Positions 11,698 to 22,724 of a stretch of DNA of 64,000 nucleotides are shown here, piece after piece; position 1 is the stretch's first letter, and every line of letters starts with the position of its first letter. Source of the DNA: Paragorgia papillata (Eukaryota > Cnidaria > Anthozoa > Scleralcyonacea > Coralliidae); NCBI GenBank assembly GCA_035771165.1, contig JAWNZC010000354.1:260501-324500 (forward strand). Reading direction: 5' to 3'. A program made the translations under genes and the position numbers. The notes under the pieces are model-generated. The model was not told the origin of the DNA and ran no database searches. It saw nothing but the letters and a program-made list of their open reading frames with translations.

Positions 11698-13399
11698 TTA
11701 TGAACGTTGACAAAGTCTTCGAAAGTGTGAGCGAAAGTTGCGGATAACAGTCCGATTGGTCAAAGCATAGATAATAGGATTAGCAACAGCGTTGAAATAA
11801 ACCAATAACATTGCAACATTGAGAAGCTTAGTTGCACGACATATTCTGGCGAAACACGAGTGCGCTACGAGATACGGCGCCCACAGAATGGCAAATGTTA
11901 GCACCAGAATAAACCCAGTTCTAGCAATCCTGTACTCTTGTGGTATGCGAGTTTGGTTTCGCATACGAAGTATGACTGAACTAATCCCTGAACGTCGTTG
12001 TCCAATCTGAGACGTACTTGATAATCCTTGGTCAGTTCCATTCGTCTGATCGCTTTCAGTAGTCGTGTTGGAAGCACTGTATGAAACTTGTTGGGAAACG
12101 GTTGGGCTTCCATCACGCGTGTCTTCCGCCACTCCAACGCGCGGGTTTTTCTTCGAGATATTTCTGGATCTCGTACTTGATCCCCAGTTGGCCATTGTAC
12201 GTCTGTTTTCTCTGAGCGTGAGAATGATTTTGGTGTAGGTAATAAGCATACCTAAGATTGGAGTAAGAAATCCTAGAAACATCATAAGAAAGTAGTAAGC
12301 ACAACTCTTATGCCACGGTGGTGAACAATGATTAGTCCCCGGATGATATTCGTACTTTGTGTCGTCAGCTATTGGCATGACAGCTGATAAGAATGCAAGA
12401 AAGTAAGCAGCAACTAGCATTCGGTAAGCAATACGTCTTGTCATTAGAAGACGATGTCGTAGAGGTTTGACCACACTGAAATAACGATCAATTGTGATAC
12501 AGAACAACGTCAAGACTAATACCATACACAAAAACATATTAGCAAAACCATTGATCTATAAAAAAAAAAAAAAAATTGAAAAAATATTAAACATGAAATA
12601 TATATTGGGAAATAAAAATTAAATGGACAAAAATAAACTTCATCATCAAAATTCCACAATACTTTTGGATATATTGTCACGTATAGTATTGCATATTTTT
12701 CGTATTGTATCGTATCACATCGCATTGTAAGCCGGTATACTGTATTGCATTGTATGTACTATATATTGTATCGTACCGTACTGTATTCTATGGTTTTGTA
12801 TCGGCCGATTGTATCGTACAGCTGTATTGTATCGTATTATACAATATGTTACAGCAACCGCTCTATAACTGAATTGGGTTTTAAGTTCAAAAAGTAACCG
12901 AACAATCATGTACTTTAGTCACTCAACGTCCTTCACAAGTTATATTTACTCGAATAAAGAGCTCTTGAAAAAAACCGTTAGAATTTTGTTATCTAAAATC
13001 TCTGCATTTCACTACCGTTACGTTTTTTTTTAAATATATACCCCAAACTTTGCAAATCGTTTGCACAAAAAATTTCCTTTACTCTTTTCAGTTCAAGCTA
13101 TCCGTAAAACAAGAATATTGTTTACGCACCTGACAAAAGACTTCGCCAAAAATCCACTTTCTTTCGATTATGGCGTGAATATTAAAAGGGATTAGAAGCA
13201 AAGCCATGAGTCCACTGATTAGAGTCATGTTCAAAAGAAAGATAGTTATTGCTGTTCTTGATTCACGTTTCTGTTTCAGAATAATAAAGAAAGTTTTGAC
13301 ATTGAGCAAGATTGCAACAACAAAAATAATTCCCAGGGAAGAAGCATAGACGATACGGTATCCCAAAGTTTCTTTCTCTGCAGTACAATTCGAAGACAT
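11698..13399 (-). CDS. Class A (rhodopsin-like) GPCR, two exons
   Basis: Exon 1 13399-13130 (90 residues, ends FGEVFCQ before GTGCG), exon 2 12555-11698, joined in phase 0 to 375 residues. Seven membrane segments. Recognisable hallmarks: the extracellular-end Cys89 of helix 3, DRY at 113-115, an ECL2 Cys (TNHCSP), FAILWAPY in helix 6 and NPIIY at 349-353. The third intracellular loop is long and Ser/Thr-rich. The sodium-site aspartate of helix 2 appears replaced: the usual NLAxAD block reads NMTLIS, giving Ser62. An in-frame ATG 39 bases upstream (13438) would add MHLLRLRLYAQIK; I chose MSSNCT because an N-glycosylated start fits an extracellular N-terminus. The ligand is unknown; overall flavour is peptide or lipid receptor. 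Confidence 0.85.
12660..12850. repeat. Degenerate GTATTGTATCGTA repeat in GPCR intron
   Basis: Imperfect runs of TTGTATCGTA / ATTGCATTGTA occupy most of the middle of the single intron (12556-13129) of the receptor gene. Confidence 0.6.
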
Positions 13400-15128
13400 C
13401 TTGATTTGAGCGTATAACCGCAGACGTAGCAGGTGCAAGAAGATGTTGGAGAAATGTCTTTCAATTTCAAACTCACAAATGACACGACCTTCGCAACTTC
13501 TGTTCTCTCTTCTGTTCTATCCGGTACCCACGTCAGATAGAAACCTGATAATTATATTCCTTTCCTTTTCAATTATAAAGGTTTTTTCTTGTCGTACATC
13601 TGTGTACAGAAGTAAGAATATGAGTATTGTTTGCCAAGATAATGACAGCATAAATCCTGTTGCTAATCTAGAATATTGATTCAGCTTTCCGACCCGTCTC
13701 ATCGTCTAACCCTCTTCAGACAATTAGAAAAACAGTATTTTTTCTTCTGATTATTTTCAAAATTTGTACAAAAAAAATCATAAAAACGTCAACCAGCATC
13801 CCTTATTAACGAACAAATAAAAAGTATCAAATGTCTGAAGTGATTTCAAAATTGTGGCATTTTTAAATAAAGGTGAATAAATGAACACGTATAAACTAAT
13901 TAGCAGGCAATCGTTCAAACAATTCGTCTTCCTGTTTTCTAAAAATCCAATTAATTTCTTACGGGGTTCAAATGGCTCGTTCAACTTCAAAACGAAGTCA
14001 AAAGTTATATTTAAAATAGAAGAACATTGTCATTTCCTCTCCTTCAGCGAGATAGGGGATTGAAAATTATTTTTAACAGTTTCAAGGAAAAAGCGTAGAG
14101 CGATTGAATATGTATACGCCAGCATCGTTGAAAGAATGCAAATATAGAAGTAGGATGATCCCTGATATAAAAAAGATACATCGAAAACAGTATTTTTTTT
14201 GCAGCACACGCAAAAACTATTAAAAACTCTCTCAATTAGTATCCAATCAATTCAAAAATGTTTCAGATCAAATTGAAGTCAAAATCCGAGTCATTCACTT
14301 CGACATGTTAGATCAAAGTCTAATAAATCATTGTTGGTATAACTGATCCCCTAAGCGATACGTCATTATGCATGTGATGCGTGGGATCGAGGCTAACAAT
14401 ATAGAAAAATTACTACAGAAAATATCTTTACTTAATCTTCTTTTAAACCAAACACTAAATGGCAAAAACATTTTTTTATATCTAAGCTAAAATACTGGGG
14501 GGGGAAAGTGGTCTTTTCATATAACAGGCCTCAGTGCTTAGCAAGGTAATAATTTATTGTACAGTGCGTGAGTCATCTAACACCAATCTTCTTACCTTAT
14601 ACGCCAGCATGACCCACAAGCAATTCTCAGTCTAAGAGGTAAATGTTTGTAAAACTGCTAACACAGATAATAATGGTATAAAACTAGAGAGAACTGAACT
14701 GAAATCCACTGAAATTACCACGCATAAAATGCTACATACCTGGATTATCATATTATTACATACATAATAGCAACATTTAATAGATATATTTGATTAGATA
14801 GATACATTTTAAATGTATCTTATAGATACATTTGATTAGATAGATACATTTTATAGATACATTTTATAGATACATTTTATAGAAACATTTTACAGTATTC
14901 TTCTCTAATATTTCTGGAGCGCGGACAAAAACCCCTCAAGGTTGGTTTCTGATTGGTTATTATGTCTAGTAACGTCAAAGCGAGGCTTGCTAGTGGTTAC
15001 AAAAAGGTGACGTCATGCCCGATAAGGATTACTGACGAATTGAAAATTCGGGTCGATCAGTCACAAGGTGTAAATGTATGTCTTAATACTGACCCGCAGG
15101 CAGGACTCCCATAATATCTACTCAGGCA
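13400..15128. other. Intergenic between two GPCR genes; short tandem repeat at 14780-14896
   Basis: No convincing exon. A tandem array of TAGATACATTTTA and TTTGATTAGATAGATACA units lies at 14780-14896. A pair of CRE-like TGACGTCA-type motifs occurs near 15006-15015, upstream of nothing obvious on this strand (it is the 3' side of the next gene). Confidence 0.4.
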
Positions 15129-16298
15129 CTACACCTGAACTCGTGTAGGCTGCTGGTAAGTGTTGATATTCACATCGTGTATTACTTTACCGCCTCCGTT
15201 TACAGCATAGTGTCGAGGCTGTGACGTCATTTGCTGCTGGTATTTCGGACAACACTTAGCACAAACAGCAAATCCAGTTCTCATTTCTTTACTAAGCACG
15301 TAAAGAATGATGGGATTGACGCAGTTCTGTAAAAATAGCAGAGTAAAAGTGATAAAGAGCGTAATAGCATAGTCGGTAAGCGATTGTTTGATCCAGCGGA
15401 GTTCCATTAAAAGAGCAAATACGGTCAACGGGAGGGCGCTGAACCAAAATGCGACGACGATCGCTATCATAACTTTTATAGTTTTAGCATTTTTCTCCAA
15501 CTGCCTGCGGTAGGTTTTCTCTTGTACATCAGACTCTTTAGCTCTTTGTACAATTCGTTTTCTTTGCTGTGTCAAAGCAACGCCGACACCAAGATAAGCA
15601 AACGCAGTCACGAAGAGAAATAAGATAATAAAACTGGCAAGACAGAGGACAGCAATCCTCCTGTGTTGTGGTGACCACTTAGGAGCGCAGATTTTTAACC
15701 CAGAAGGAATGGTAAGAACTTTCATTACGAATGCCATTGGTAGAGAAATGAGTAAGTAATCGACCAACCAGATCAGAGCTATGATTAGCTTGACTTTGTA
15801 AAATGACAATTTTCTGCCAAAGGGATGGACAATTTGAAAATAGCGGTCCACGGCAATAGCGGTCAGCGTAATCATAGACACGTGAAGAAAAAGGTCTTTT
15901 AATGGACTGATAAAACGACACGCAATCTCACCAAAAGGCCAGTCTGCAATATCACTAGCGGCCAGCGGCATCGATAAACATAGAGCACCCAAGTCAGATA
16001 TAGCTAAGTTGGCGATGAAGTAATTACTCGGTGACCGCAAACGATTCTGGGTAAATATGGTTGCTATGACCATAATGTTTCCCCAGATGCCAAGCACGAA
16101 TACAAAAGCGAAGATACTGAGCTTAGCAACTTGAATATTCTGAAGAAGATTTTTCGTATCAAGATTATTGTTCGTTGCAAACAACTGTTGTGTTGTGTTA
16201 TTGCAGCACATGGTGTGACCGATCCAAACTAAATCTTGAATTCTTTTTCTAGAAAATGAACAGAAGGGTTCGCTAGAAACATGTTTGGCTTCAGTCAA
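15129..16298 (-). CDS. Class A (rhodopsin-like) GPCR, single exon
   Basis: 389 residues uninterrupted. N-glycosylation site NNTT near the N-terminus. Hallmarks: GNIMV in helix 1 (Asn74), NLAISDL in helix 2 (Asp102), Cys127 at the top of helix 3, DRY at 151-153 followed by FQIVHPF, Trp in helix 4, helix 7 NCVNPIILY. Helix 6 reads AFWFSALP, so the usual toggle Trp is an Ala. The NPxxY motif is NPIIL with the Tyr one place later. The cytoplasmic tail begins with a Cys-rich KCCPKY block that could be palmitoylated. The second Met (residue 30, codon 16211-16209) is an alternative start and would give a more typical N-terminal length. It resembles peptide-type receptors, but the ligand cannot be told. 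No close similarity to the neighbouring receptor, so not a recent tandem duplicate. Confidence 0.88.
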   Translation of the reverse strand: MTEAKHVSSEPFCSFSRKRIQDLVWIGHTMCCNNTTQQLFATNNNLDTKNLLQNIQVAKLSIFAFVFVLGIWGNIMVIATIFTQNRLRSPSNYFIANLAISDLGALCLSMPLAASDIADWPFGEIACRFISPLKDLFLHVSMITLTAIAVDRYFQIVHPFGRKLSFYKVKLIIALIWLVDYLLISLPMAFVMKVLTIPSGLKICAPKWSPQHRRIAVLCLASFIILFLFVTAFAYLGVGVALTQQRKRIVQRAKESDVQEKTYRRQLEKNAKTIKVMIAIVVAFWFSALPLTVFALLMELRWIKQSLTDYAITLFITFTLLFLQNCVNPIILYVLSKEMRTGFAVCAKCCPKYQQQMTSQPRHYAVNGGGKVIHDVNINTYQQPTRVQV

Positions 16299-16725
16299 AT
16301 AGTTTTTATAATAAAGACTTGCACAATATTGGAGAAATTACATGCTTAAAACCTGCCAACTGGCAGATAACCAATAACTAAACACTGATAGAATACAATA
16401 AAAAATAAAATGGAATAGAATAAAATGGAATAGAATAGATTATAAATTTATTTAGGGATCACTTGGAAAATAGAACTGACCATGAATATTAATTAGAACT
16501 GCAGTAAAGAACATAGAAATATATGGAGCGTGGGGGGTTTGATTAAAAAACGATATCAGACGAACTTCTAATTAACTTGACAATTATTAACTGTTCAAAA
16601 TTTTTTTTAGAAGCGTGGGATGATAACGACCATGATCACACAGTCAGTCGTTTTAACAACATTTCCGGGAAAAAATAACATCTTTTTATTAACATCTTTG
16701 AATCTTAAATTAAGCAAGCTTTAGT

Positions 16726-17035
16726 CAGATAATCCATAGTCAATCGAGATATGGTCTGGAAACTCAGCTAAAGTCTTTGGTCTATCTTTTTGTTCGCCTT
16801 TATGCATTTTTATGCACGTTCACTGAACACGTTGTATTTTAGTATAATGAACGAATTGTCCAATAGCAACGTTTCAGTTCAATCACTCAACCGTGCTATT
16901 TAAATATTAATAAACCTAAAACAAAGGATGTGCACGGTGTAAGGGTACGGTTCAACATAAAATCCCAGCTCATTATAGGCGCTTTGAAGTTTGCCGAGTT
17001 TCCAGACCATATCTCTATTGACTATGGATAATCTC
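16726..17035. mobile_element. MITE with ~43-bp inverted termini
   Basis: Left arm CAGATAATCCATAGTCAATC (16726 onward) and right arm ending GACTATGGATAATCTC are inverted copies over about 43 bases, including GATATGGTCTGGAAACTC. The interior has no coding potential. It sits about 430 bp upstream of the single-exon GPCR. Confidence 0.8.
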
Positions 17036-17289
17036 AGGCGGCATAAACAGTGACGTGCATGCATGTATTTTCAGATAACCGTAAGTAAGTGACGATGTAT
17101 GTACGTGTCTGCAGCAAAATGATATCAATGGTCTGAACTGCAATTAAGAAAAGCTTATGCGCCACGCTGATAACACAATACCTCATTTTTTTGGAAATGA
17201 GCTTCATATGTGCCAATTTTTACAAAGGAAAAGAAATCTCGGATCTCTCATTCGTCTGTTCAAACTAACATGACATAGAGAACAACTTA

Positions 17290-17308
17290 ACTCTTAGGGC
17301 GTTAGACA

Positions 17309-17345
<37 letters not shown>
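17290..17345 (+). repeat. Dispersed motif GTCTGGCGTTAGACAGAGTAAAAT, two tandem copies
   Basis: TAAAATCGTCTGGCGTTAGA occurs here and, in part or in inverse, near 18105-18135, 21140-21172, 33450-33486, 45055-45075, 62060-62100 and 62490-62540. It is an interspersed repeat of unknown class, usually next to a copy of itself. Confidence 0.75.
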
Positions 17346-17559
17346 CTGGTACTCTGCATGAAAGGGTTAAGAAGCTATAGAAATAATGAAGTATATTTTG
17401 TAGAACCTTTCTTATTTAGTTTTATTAAAATTTTAATGTTTAGAGTCGAAAGAGTATTCAATTCATTAATTATGTCGATGTTATCGTTTGTACGTTAACA
17501 AGGACGAGACTTGACGAAAATTACAACAATAGAGCAAGAACTACATCAGACCTTAGTGA

Positions 17560-17812
17560 AATAAAAGTAGCGTGCTGCGTAGGCAGTGTAGAAACAACAA
17601 TCGAAATATAGTAAGGTTAGATATACTGCCGAAACAGAGAACGTATAGGAGTCTAATGTTTCGAGCGAAGGCCCTTCGTCAGAGACAAAGGTCTTTCGAG
17701 AGAAAGGTCTTTCGAGAGAAAGGTCTTTCGAGAGAAAGGGCCTTCGCTCAAAACGTTAGACTCCTACGTTCTCTGTTTCTAACCTTACTATATTTCGATT
17801 GTTATATCAGAC
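17560..17812. mobile_element. Dispersed hammerhead-like element, inverted pair
   Basis: Left arm AATAAAAGTAGCGTGCTGCG, CGAAATATAGTAAGGTTAGA, then TTTCGAGCGAAGGCCCTTCG; right arm is the inverse copy from about 17735. Between the arms is a 19-base tandem repeat (AAAGGTCTTTCGAGAG x3). The arm contains the inverse of CTGACGAAGGGCCTTCGCTC-GAAA. Other copies in the window: 19475-19555, 28680-28780, 30326-30470, 34628-34830, 36900-37010. Confidence 0.8.
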
Positions 17813-19001
<1,189 letters not shown>

Positions 19002-19295
19002 TTTAGAAAGAGTGCCAGCCTTCGTAGGAGGAGGCTAGCCCTATGACTTATATGAAGGCTCACATCCTTGGTACTGTAATGTAAGCTAAAACCAATTTTA
19101 CAGCAGATTTGACTTGCAGGCAAGATTTCGGCCAAGAAGGCCACCCCTAGCTCTTATAGATAGGTAGACTCGCCTTCTTCCAATACAAACACCGGCAATA
19201 TAGAAATAAGACAAAATTTATATGATAGAGTGCCACCCATTCTAGCCCTAGAGGGAGGGGGGGGGGGGGAGATATACGTAGCCACCTGAACTACG

Positions 19296-19765
19296 ACTAA
19301 ACTTTCATACTGGATATAACCCTATCATGCAGTCATATAGTAAGGAAATTAAACTGACTTTATTCTGGATAACTCTATCAGTCATATCTAAACTGTTCTC
19401 CCTAGAGGTCCACTAAGGACCATTCCTCATTGATCCGGTGTTATTACAGGAGGAAACCAGAGTAAACTGAACTCACGTTTCTCTCTGACGAAGGGCCTTC
19501 GCTCGAAACGTTAGATTCCTACGTTCTCTGTTTCGGTAGTATATCTAACCTAAGTTACTAAACTAAACTAAACTGACTTTATTTACTGGATAACTCTATC
19601 AGTTATCTCTAAAATGTTCTCCCTAAAGGTCCAGTAAGGACCATCCTCCCAGTTTTACTACAGGAGGAAACCAGAGTAAACTCAACTGACTTTATTTACT
19701 GGATAACTCTATCAGTCATCTCTAAAATGTTCTCCCTAAAGGTCCAGTAAGGATCCAGCCTAAAT
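19296..19765 (+). repeat. Tandem ~120-bp repeat, three copies, interrupted by hammerhead-like element
   Basis: Units contain ACTGACTTTATTTACTGGAT, CTCTATCAGTCATCTC, TGTTCTCCCTAAAGGTCCAG and GAGGAAACCAGAGTAAACT. The first unit is interrupted at about 19475-19555 by a plus-strand copy of the hammerhead-like element. A further copy of the same unit lies at 38930-39020 and 40350-40420. Confidence 0.8.
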
Positions 19766-20308
19766 GAAACTTTAATCTAATAACTGCATGTACCAAGCAG
19801 GAACGACCTCAGGTGGCAGAGGTGAAAGGCATGTGCTCTAAGTAACCATTGTGCTACCGACACTCCCAAAATAAACCAAAACAAACTTTTCATTTATATG
19901 ACTGGAATGCATGCAGGCGGGAAAGAGTGTCATTCTTCCTGGGTGGCCTGTTCCACGTCCATGTGAAGAAGGGAATACAATAACACAAACAAAAAATGAC
20001 ACAACAGCTACTGTATATCCCAAGAAAAGTATCTTTTGTCAATTGCTTGGTGTTAAACAAACACTACTCGTCTTGCGCAGTACGTATTTATTGCAACTAA
20101 ATTGTACAAAGTCTCAGGATAATTTGACAAATTAAGTTAATATGCCTCGGTAGATTCTAAAGTTAACCCGGACGAAGCCGACACAGCACGACAAAGTACG
20201 TTGAAAACAAGTCTTTTATTAACACTTTTAGACATCAAAACTAATCTTAAGGCCGCGGTCACACTAGCGTGCTTGCTTGTGACGTCAAATGCTAGAATTT
20301 GAGACGAA
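19766..20308. other. No gene seen
   Basis: Low-information sequence between two repeat arrays. A CACACTAGCGTGCTTGCTTG/TGACGTCA stretch at 20254-20288 borders the satellite that follows and may be the edge of a mobile element. Confidence 0.3.
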
Positions 20309-20755
20309 CGTATTAGTCCGCAATAAGTCTACTTGTGACTCAATAGCTGGATGGCAAACCATAAATACTTGAAGTTTGACAAAAAAATGTTAGAAAACGT
20401 ATTAATCTGCAATAAGTCTACTTGTGACTCAATGGAGAGATGGCAAACCATAAATATAGACCTTGAACTTTGACAAAAAAATGTTAGAAAACGTATTAAT
20501 CCGCAATAAGTCTACTTGTGACTCAATGGAGAGATGGCAAACCATAAATAGACCTTGAACTTTGACAAAAAAATGTTAGAAAACGTATTAATCCGCAATA
20601 AGTCTACTTGTGACTCAATGGAGAGATGGGAAACCATAAATAGACCTTGAACTTTGACAAAAAAATGTTAGAAAACGTATTAATCCGCAATAAGTCTACT
20701 TGTGACTCAATGGAGAGATGGCAAACCATAAATAGACCTTGAAGTTTGACAAAAA
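20309..20755 (+). repeat. ~92-bp satellite, about 4.9 units
   Basis: Units begin CGTATTAATCCGCAATAAGT at 20309, 20398, 20492, 20584 and 20676 (periods 89, 94, 92, 92). Each contains GACTCAATGGAGAGATGGCA and TTTGACAAAAAAATGTTAGA. Later units are almost identical, so amplification was recent. Confidence 0.93.
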
Positions 20756-21956
20756 TTAGGAAACTTCTCAACAAAAATAGAAAGTATGATATGCATTGAA
20801 TGCGTGTTAGGCATTTGGAAATGGTTAACTGGCGTATTGAAAATCGATCGCACATGAACACTTGTGACACACTGAGTGAGTTTTAAGATTACAAATGCGG
20901 ACAACCTGCCACCTTCTGATGACTGCACAGTGAGATGCTCTCAGGAGGACTTGTATTAGACTATAAGACTCTGCATCAATGGTGGCGAGCAATTGCAAAT
21001 GTCTGAAAAACCTTCTAATGGCACACGAAATTATCTAACCATTGAGCACCGGATAGAAGCTAAAATTAATATAACCTTTTAACAGGCGTTTGGTAGACAT
21101 TCTTTAACACTTTGAGGCCTGGACCTCTCCCTGTGCTGAATAAAATCGTCTAGCGTTAGCCAGAATAAAATACTGAACACTCGTCGTCAGGCTTCAATAA
21201 CCTGAAATACCCAGAAAATATTTCGAATTAGCATCGAACCTGTACCCTTCTATTTGATCTCTGTCTGACAAGCTATAACTATAATCTTGTTATGGTTTAT
21301 AATACTTTGTCAATGTTTACTTTAGCAATAATGGATCGAGCAGTCGTCTCTTTGCTATCGTGTACATTATTTTTTAGACTTGTTATTGTACACAGTTGGT
21401 TCGTTTAGTTTCGATGTTTAAAAACAATCTGTTTTTACTGTGAGAGACGTTGTTCACTTTGTAAATTTTGTAACCTCCCAGGAAACGCTGAAGCCTCTGG
21501 ATTCTAGGGTAGTGATTTAGAGGAACTTAACATTTCCTCAGAGGAAGTGTTATATATACAGTTATACATACATACAAATATTATACACATCGAAAGAAAT
21601 TAATAGAATGGGTGTAGGTCTTTTGCACTTCCCGTTCGGGAACAGCATCTCTTCACGTGATCAGTGTAAGGAGTAGTTAGTACATGTATACACCTTTACT
21701 ATATAAAGATGGACAACTCGTGATATCACTTTAACTAGAAACCTTATAGAGCCTCAGATACTGGCCCAATTAATTAAAACGTCTATAACTACACCGTCAT
21801 CAGAAGGTTACAAGTTCGGTTTGAAGTTGAGAAATACTTTTTGAGTATTTGAGCTTGACGAACGTCTATACCAACAATTAAAACTCGCTTCTTTAAAAAA
21901 CAAGTGCGAAAAAAAAAGAAAGCTAGAGTGTATATACAGTTGCGCAAATGTCATCA
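20756..21956. other. No gene seen
   Basis: Contains one divergent TAAAATCGTCTAGCGTTAG motif at 21143-21172. No coding exon recognised. Confidence 0.35.
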
Positions 21957-22370
21957 TTAGGGCCATTTAAACAGGGAAAATAAGTCGCGACTTAATTAAG
22001 ACGCGTCCTCAATTTCTAGCAAGTCGCGACTTATTTTGGACTAACTTTCAACCCTGTTCTTATTTTAGTCGCGACTTACTTTGGTCCCGAACAAATTGAC
22101 CATTTATACGAGTATGTTCGCGACTTAAATAGGACGCGTCTTAATTGAGTCACGACTTATTTTGGACTAGCTTTCAACCCTGTTCTTATTTTAGTCGCGA
22201 CTTACTTTGGTCCCGAACAAATTGACCATTTATACGGACCTATACGAGACTTACTTTGGTCCCGAACAAATTGACCATTTATACGGACCTATACGAGTGT
22301 GTTCGCGACTTAAATATGACGCGTCTTAATTAAGCCGGCGACTTATTTTCTCCCGTTTAAATAGCCCTAG
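21957..22370. mobile_element. MITE, GGGCCATTTAAACAGGGAAAA termini, SacII-like AAGTCGCGACTT core repeats
   Basis: Inverted termini TAGGGCCATTTAAACAGG / CCCGTTTAAATAGCCCTA. The interior has repeated TAGTCGCGACTTACTTTGGT and GACGCGTCTTAATTAAG palindromic blocks, including a tandem duplication of GGTCCCGAACAAATTGACCA (three times). No open frame. Confidence 0.8.
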
Positions 22371-22419
22371 TATATATTTTCATTTTGATTCGCAGAATAT
22401 AACAAGTGCATGTCACTAA

Positions 22420-22724
22420 GGGGGCGATTACATGGACCGGGCTGGCCAACCGGGATGAGTTTACGAAACGATTACATGGAGCGGGCTAGCCCGGTAAGCC
22501 GGGATGATTTCAGGCCGAAATTCGCAATTATCAAGTAAATAAGGGCAAAGTTACGTTAGTTTTACTTCAGTTTTACACCAATTAGTCTATTATTTATTTT
22601 GTAAGCCCATCCTTAGGGGCTGTTTACATGAGCCGGGCTAGCCCGCTTGCCATGTAATCGAAATGTTAAAACAACATGCGTTTGATATATAAAGCGGGCT
22701 AGCCCGGTCCATGTAATCGCCCCC
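22420..22724. mobile_element. CCGGGCTAGCCCGG-family MITE, complete copy
   Basis: About 305 bp, starting GGGGGCGATTACATGGACCG and ending with its inverse. Subterminal palindrome CGGGCTAGCCCGG appears several times. Other members: 28258-28498, 34151-34362, 36722-37070 (interrupted) and 41985-42140. Confidence 0.88.

Noticed and set aside
20309..20755. CRISPR-like array
   Set aside because: Repeats are contiguous 92-bp units without variable spacers, in eukaryotic DNA.
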